From positions 558,001-622,000 of the forward strand of contig WTXI01000016.1 of the NCBI GenBank assembly GCA_022376515.1: a stretch of 64,000 nt of DNA, read 5' to 3'. Each line of letters starts with the position of its first letter. Position 1 is the stretch's first letter. The DNA comes from Lactifluus volemus (Eukaryota > Basidiomycota > Agaricomycetes > Russulales > Russulaceae). The translations under genes and the position numbers were made by a program. The notes under the pieces are model-generated. The model was not told the origin of the DNA. It did no database searches and saw only the letters and a list, made by a program, of their open reading frames with translations. Positions 60,213-64,000 of the stretch are shown one piece after another.

Positions 60213-61792
60213 ATGATAAAGATACCCATCTACTCTCTCTTTTTACTCTCCTTGTTCTCCTTCACAAAGGCATATAGTTGGAAATTCACCTCCCAACCAC
60301 GCCAATGCCAATCCCTATCAGTCGCCATCACAGGTTCAGGCCATCCTCCCTACAAGATGACCATCATCCCAACTGGTCCATCCCCTATCCCAAACAACGT
60401 CGAAGTCCGCACAATCCTGAATATCCCTTTTAATGGCGATACTCTGACATTTCCGCTTACTTACCCTGAAAATTCGTCGTTCGTCGCAGTGGTCAGTTCA
60501 TTTACATCACACGTCATTTTTTCTCGCTTCCTTATCGCGTGTCGCGTCATTTAGGTCAGTGACAAAGATGGATTTGGCTCAGGTGGCACCAGCACTCCAG
60601 TTACCGTTCTCCAATCGTCAAACTCGAGTTGCTACAATCCCTCCCAAAGTGTCAAAACCTCTTGGGTATTCAATGTCGATTCCACAATAACCCAGTGTGA
60701 ATCGGTTAGGTTGTGGTGGGAACCATCTTTCGTTAATGGGTGAGTACCCTTCAGTCCGCGGCTTCCATTTTTGGCACCCTGATCGTTTCACCACGCAGCA
60801 CTGTAAACTTTCAAGGGGTCATCCCGGCGGCACATCTTTTTCCATCCCGCAAGGTCCCCCTTCATCGAACCCCACCACTGGGACTGGTTTCCCTTGGCAA
60901 GTGGACATCTCCGGCGGGACCAATATCCTAGTTGTTGCAAGCGACGATAGAGGGATCGGAAGCGGCGGCAGTGCTCCATTTACTGTGGCATATGCATCCA
61001 ATAGTTCCTGTCTTAACAGCAATTCACCCTCTTCGACTGCCGGTAACCCTGCTGGAGGCAGCTATCCCACCAGCATCAGCGACACATCATCAGGCAATGG
61101 AGGCACTTCGTATGTTATCGTTTTTTTTGTCCCACGCCGCCTCGGCTGACACAATATCGGCTTTCGAAGCAACACCGGAAGTATCATTGGTGTGTAATTT
61201 TACTGATTCTAGGAGCTTCCATCTCATTGATCGTTTCCTATCCCAGGTGGAGTCATAGGTGGGATCCTCGTCGTTGCGCTTGCAGCCGCCTTGTTCGGAC
61301 TATATCTCCTGCGGAAACGGAAATATTCCGCTATTTCAACAGCTCGGCCGGTCAACGTTCTCCAAGACGATGAGGATGGCAACGGGTCGCAGCACGACTT
61401 GCCTCAATATTTACCCCGCACCCTTACCTCGTCCCGATCCTACCGTCGGACGAACCTCCTCTGATGCCGCTTCCACACAGAATCGTCCGCTCTCAATGAC
61501 CACTGCAGATATTCAACGCCCCCAAACACCCATGAGTGCCACCTCGGCGACGACAGCCACGCGTAAATCTGCGGCACCCCCTCAACTGCGCCCCGTGAAT
61601 ATAATTCAACATGACGATGCTGGCCCTAGCGAGGGGCCGATAGGCCAAGGCGAGCCCGAGACTATCGAGCTCCCACCCGCATACACGAACCTCCGTCCGG
61701 CTCGAAGTTCTCCTCTAGCTGCTTCTATACCCACTACTGCAGCCGATACAGCTGCACCTTCTACTCTGGACTCTGTTATGACGGACTCATGA
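60213..61792 (+). CDS. Single-pass membrane protein with PPxY cytosolic tail
   Basis: A signal peptide MIKIPIYSLFLLSLFSFTKA is followed by an extracellular part with two similar beta-rich modules (SQPRQCQSLSVAITG; PYKMTIIPTG; FVAVVSDKDGFGSGGTS and WQVDISGGTNILVVASDDRG, IGSGGSAPFTV), each ending in a glycine-rich SDxxGxGSGG element. A Ser/Thr-rich stalk leads to one membrane helix GVIGGILVVALAAALFGLYL with stop-transfer RKRK. The cytosolic tail is Ser/Thr/Pro rich and contains PPAY at 61673-61684, a site for Nedd4/Rsp5-type WW ligases. I recall such proteins as common in Agaricomycetes, function unknown. About four introns. The frame must shift once between 61381 and 61500, where I found no good intron. 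Confidence 0.75.
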
Positions 61793-62192
61793 CACTCAGT
61801 TCTTGCTCATTCCATCTATTGTTACCAACCTCCGGCCCCCTTAGCCGATATCGTTGTGTACACTCCGTCTTCGTTTGTTTGACATGTTCTTCGAACTTTT
61901 CCTTTTGCACACACAGCTTTGTAATAGCAATAACTTCCATCCTTTGCTCATTTCATTTCCCCCACATGCACATACATATGTACGCCAGTGGACGTTTTCC
62001 CTTCGCGACTTGAAAGGCCTTCTATTTAAAGTTAATGTAGCACATATACGTCGGCGCCGCCCACTTCGTCGTTGAATGGTCCCTCCCCTGCTTGTGACAA
62101 AGCACAGCGGGGCGATTGAAAATCCCGTTTAGGCGTTGGGTGAGATCGACGAGTATATCCAAGGCTGAATGTCATCCGTTTCACCTTAAGGT
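61793..62192. other. Convergent 3' region
   Basis: T/C-rich 3' flank; no gene. Confidence 0.45.
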
Positions 62193-64000
62193 TTATGATG
62201 CATCGTCGTCGCCATCGGCCAAGTGGGGCCGTCTTTCTTGGATAGCTGAAGCGTCTTGCAAAGCAGACAGGTTTGTCACAGGTTTGTCTTCGTCTTCGTC
62301 TTCATCTCGGGGAATTTGGTTCAGATATTTGACGACCTGATTGTACATCAGTTTGAAACTCTTCGGCTTCGAAGGATAAAAAAAAGACCCACCTCGGCAT
62401 CAGGCATTCTGAGAAATGGGTAGAATTGTGGGTGGTGGTTCGTATTGTTGTCGGCGAGATCGTAGACGACGTCAGGTTTTGCGTCTAACCCTTCCAACTC
62501 GAGACGGCGCAAGAAGCGCAATGAGTTGTCCGTTCGCGCGGTACCCCCGTCATACTTGAGCCGAACACGGATCAACTCTGCGACCCGACGAGCGTTGTTG
62601 AGCGCGCGACGATCGAGGAACCCACGCAGGACGGCGGTGTATGCAGCCAACAGCAATGCCTGTTCTTTCTTTCCACCTGCATCGTGCGCGGTGCGGGCCA
62701 TCTCCGGCTCCACATCTAACCCAGAGTCGGAACCAAGAGAAGAAGCGCGGTTAAGTTCCTTAATCACGTCGAGCAAGCGTAGAGCCATCTCAGCTTCTCC
62801 GTGTCGCGCCTGCAGCGCCGCGGCCGTGCTGAGGAAATGCGCGCTCGGCGCTATGCCGCGGGCTTGCATGTCGTCAAGGACTTTAAGACCTTGTTTGGGG
62901 CCGCTAAGCAACGTGAATCCAACTAGAAACGGACGAAAATGCGCGGCGTCGTATCGTTCGGCAGAGGTATCGAAAACTGGCGACCTGTGGCCGTCGTGCT
63001 GCTGCTGCCGCCGCCGCCGCTTGTCCAGCTCCTGGTCCTGGTCCTGGTCCTGGTAATGATGGCGGTTCTGCTCGGCGTCGAGTCGCTGAGATCGTGCGGC
63101 GCTGAGCTCGAGGAGCTGGTCGTAGAGGGCGAGAAACTCTTGTTCGTCCTCGCAGAGCTGGACGAGCGCCGTCCAAACGAGGGAGGTGTGGTGAGTCGTC
63201 GGCCATATTTTGCGAGGCAAGTTGAAACGTTGGTTTAGACGGATCTCCGGAGGGTGGTACTCGCGTGTCCACAGACGTCGCTTGACATCTTCCACGGCCA
63301 CCCCGACGAGGTGGAAAAACTTTTCGAATACCCAGAGAAGATGTTTGAATTCACCGCGCCGATGATGATGCAACATCTCCGCGAGGAGGACCGTGGATGC
63401 CGCGGGAAGTGAAAGATTATAGGCGCTGGAGCGAAGCTCGTTCATCGCGGGGCCACCACGAAGGCCGGTCTTATGAATATCGAAGTAAGGTACAATGTCA
63501 GATGCGCTGGGCATTTCTCCAAATTGGGAGCTGCGCTCAAGGGTGGCCAAAGCGAGCGTTCGGTTCACGGCTGCGTCAAGTCTAAAAGAAATGGGAGGAA
63601 TCGAGTTGGAGGTAGAAGGGTCCTTATCAGGGAATCGACTCTTGGCGACATCGAGCGACTGATGACCAGAGAGTGTCCGAAGTTCTGCTGCAGATTCGTT
63701 TAGACCATCAGCCTCGAGCTTCCCTAAGAGGTACTGATAGGTGTAGTAGGAAAGACGGAAACCATGCTCGTGTGCTCTCTTGGCCACTTGGAAGGCAATT
63801 TGGGGTCGACGGGTGTTGCAATGCGTTCGGACAGCAAGGCTCCATAGCCACTTCGAGTTATTTTTGTATCGACCCTTTGCAACTTGGGAAAGATGATGGT
63901 TGTTCTGCATATAGCTATAGTCGGCCGCCGTCATCTCGTTCAATATGCGTGAACTGACGTCTGGGTGGGCGAAACGCGTCAAGCAAACAACGACAGGCAT
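62193..64000 (-). CDS. PPR-like helical-repeat protein, probably mitochondrial (partial at window edge)
   Basis: A single long frame of 550 codons reaches the right edge, and a short 3' exon (KLMYNQVVKYLNQIP, then an acidic DEDEDED run) ends at 62193 after an intron near 62360-62393. Repeats of paired helices of PPR type are visible: RPQIAFQVAKRAHEHGFRLS with YYTYQYLLGKLEADG, and GPKQGLKVLDDMQARGIAPS with AHFLSTAAALQARHGEAEMA. A low-complexity Gln/Asp/His insert lies near 63000-63060. PPR proteins bind organelle RNA; the family call is moderate because repeats are degenerate. The codon at 63998-64000 is ATG, so it may start there or continue beyond the window. Confidence 0.65.

Overview
The window is nuclear DNA from a filamentous basidiomycete, almost certainly an Agaricomycete. 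Genes are cut by many short (about 45-70 nt) GT-AG introns, intergenic spaces are short, and the proteins have mushroom-type features: a membrane-protein family expanded in Agaricomycetes, a small four-helix membrane protein, and a MGRN1-type RING protein with a long insert inside the RING. No bacterial, viral or plasmid feature was seen. Exon-intron models were assembled by hand from reading-frame continuity, splice signals and recalled family patterns. Frames are therefore better supported than exact ends.

Layout. 1-4953: two tandem copies of a multi-pass membrane protein, with a third copy at about 17.9-19.2 kb. 6.1-8.1 kb: histone H2A and the mitochondrial F1Fo assembly factor ATP10, divergent from a 180-bp promoter. 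8.1-10.1 kb: an MFS transporter. 10.3-13.7 kb: the COPII coat subunit SEC24 with an N-terminal WW-like segment. 13.9-16.2 kb: an ELYS-type nuclear pore protein. 19.6-21.7 kb: a PITH-domain protein and mitochondrial ribosomal protein uS5m, divergent. 22.0-24.2 kb: a Ran1/Pat1-like kinase. 25.3-26.2 kb: a KEN-box protein behind paired ACGCGT sites.

From 26.2 to 29.2 kb there is little that can be supported. 29.3-31.2 kb: 6-phosphofructo-2-kinase whose phosphatase half lacks the catalytic His. 31.6-32.5 kb: a Yra1/ALY mRNA export factor. 32.7-33.4 kb: a non-autonomous DNA transposon with perfect terminal inverted repeats and a TA target duplication. 33.5-33.9 kb: the copper chaperone ATX1. 34-38 kb: gene-poor. 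38.2-40.1 kb: a bHLH transcription factor. 42.1-42.8 kb: a four-helix membrane protein. 43.2 kb: an intron-containing tRNA-Thr. 46.2-46.9 kb: a basic protein of unknown function. 47.9-49.9 kb: mitochondrial GTPase MTG1. 52.0-52.5 kb: RPB11. 53.2-53.8 kb: ribosomal protein uL15. 54.1-56.3 kb: the RING protein. 57.1-60.0 kb: a Gin4/Hsl1-type kinase. 60.2-61.8 kb: a single-pass membrane protein with a PPxY tail. 62.2-64.0 kb: a PPR-like protein running off the end.

Most genes are unrelated housekeeping genes. A loose theme is cell-cycle control (H2A and the KEN-box protein with ACGCGT promoter sites, the Gin4-type kinase, the Ran1-like kinase) and mitochondrial biogenesis (ATP10, uS5m, MTG1 and possibly the PPR-like protein). 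I did not find a clear new multi-gene system. The most unusual items are the tRNA-like sequence carried inside the transposon, the start-codon-only exons in three genes, the KEN-box protein and the membrane-protein family.
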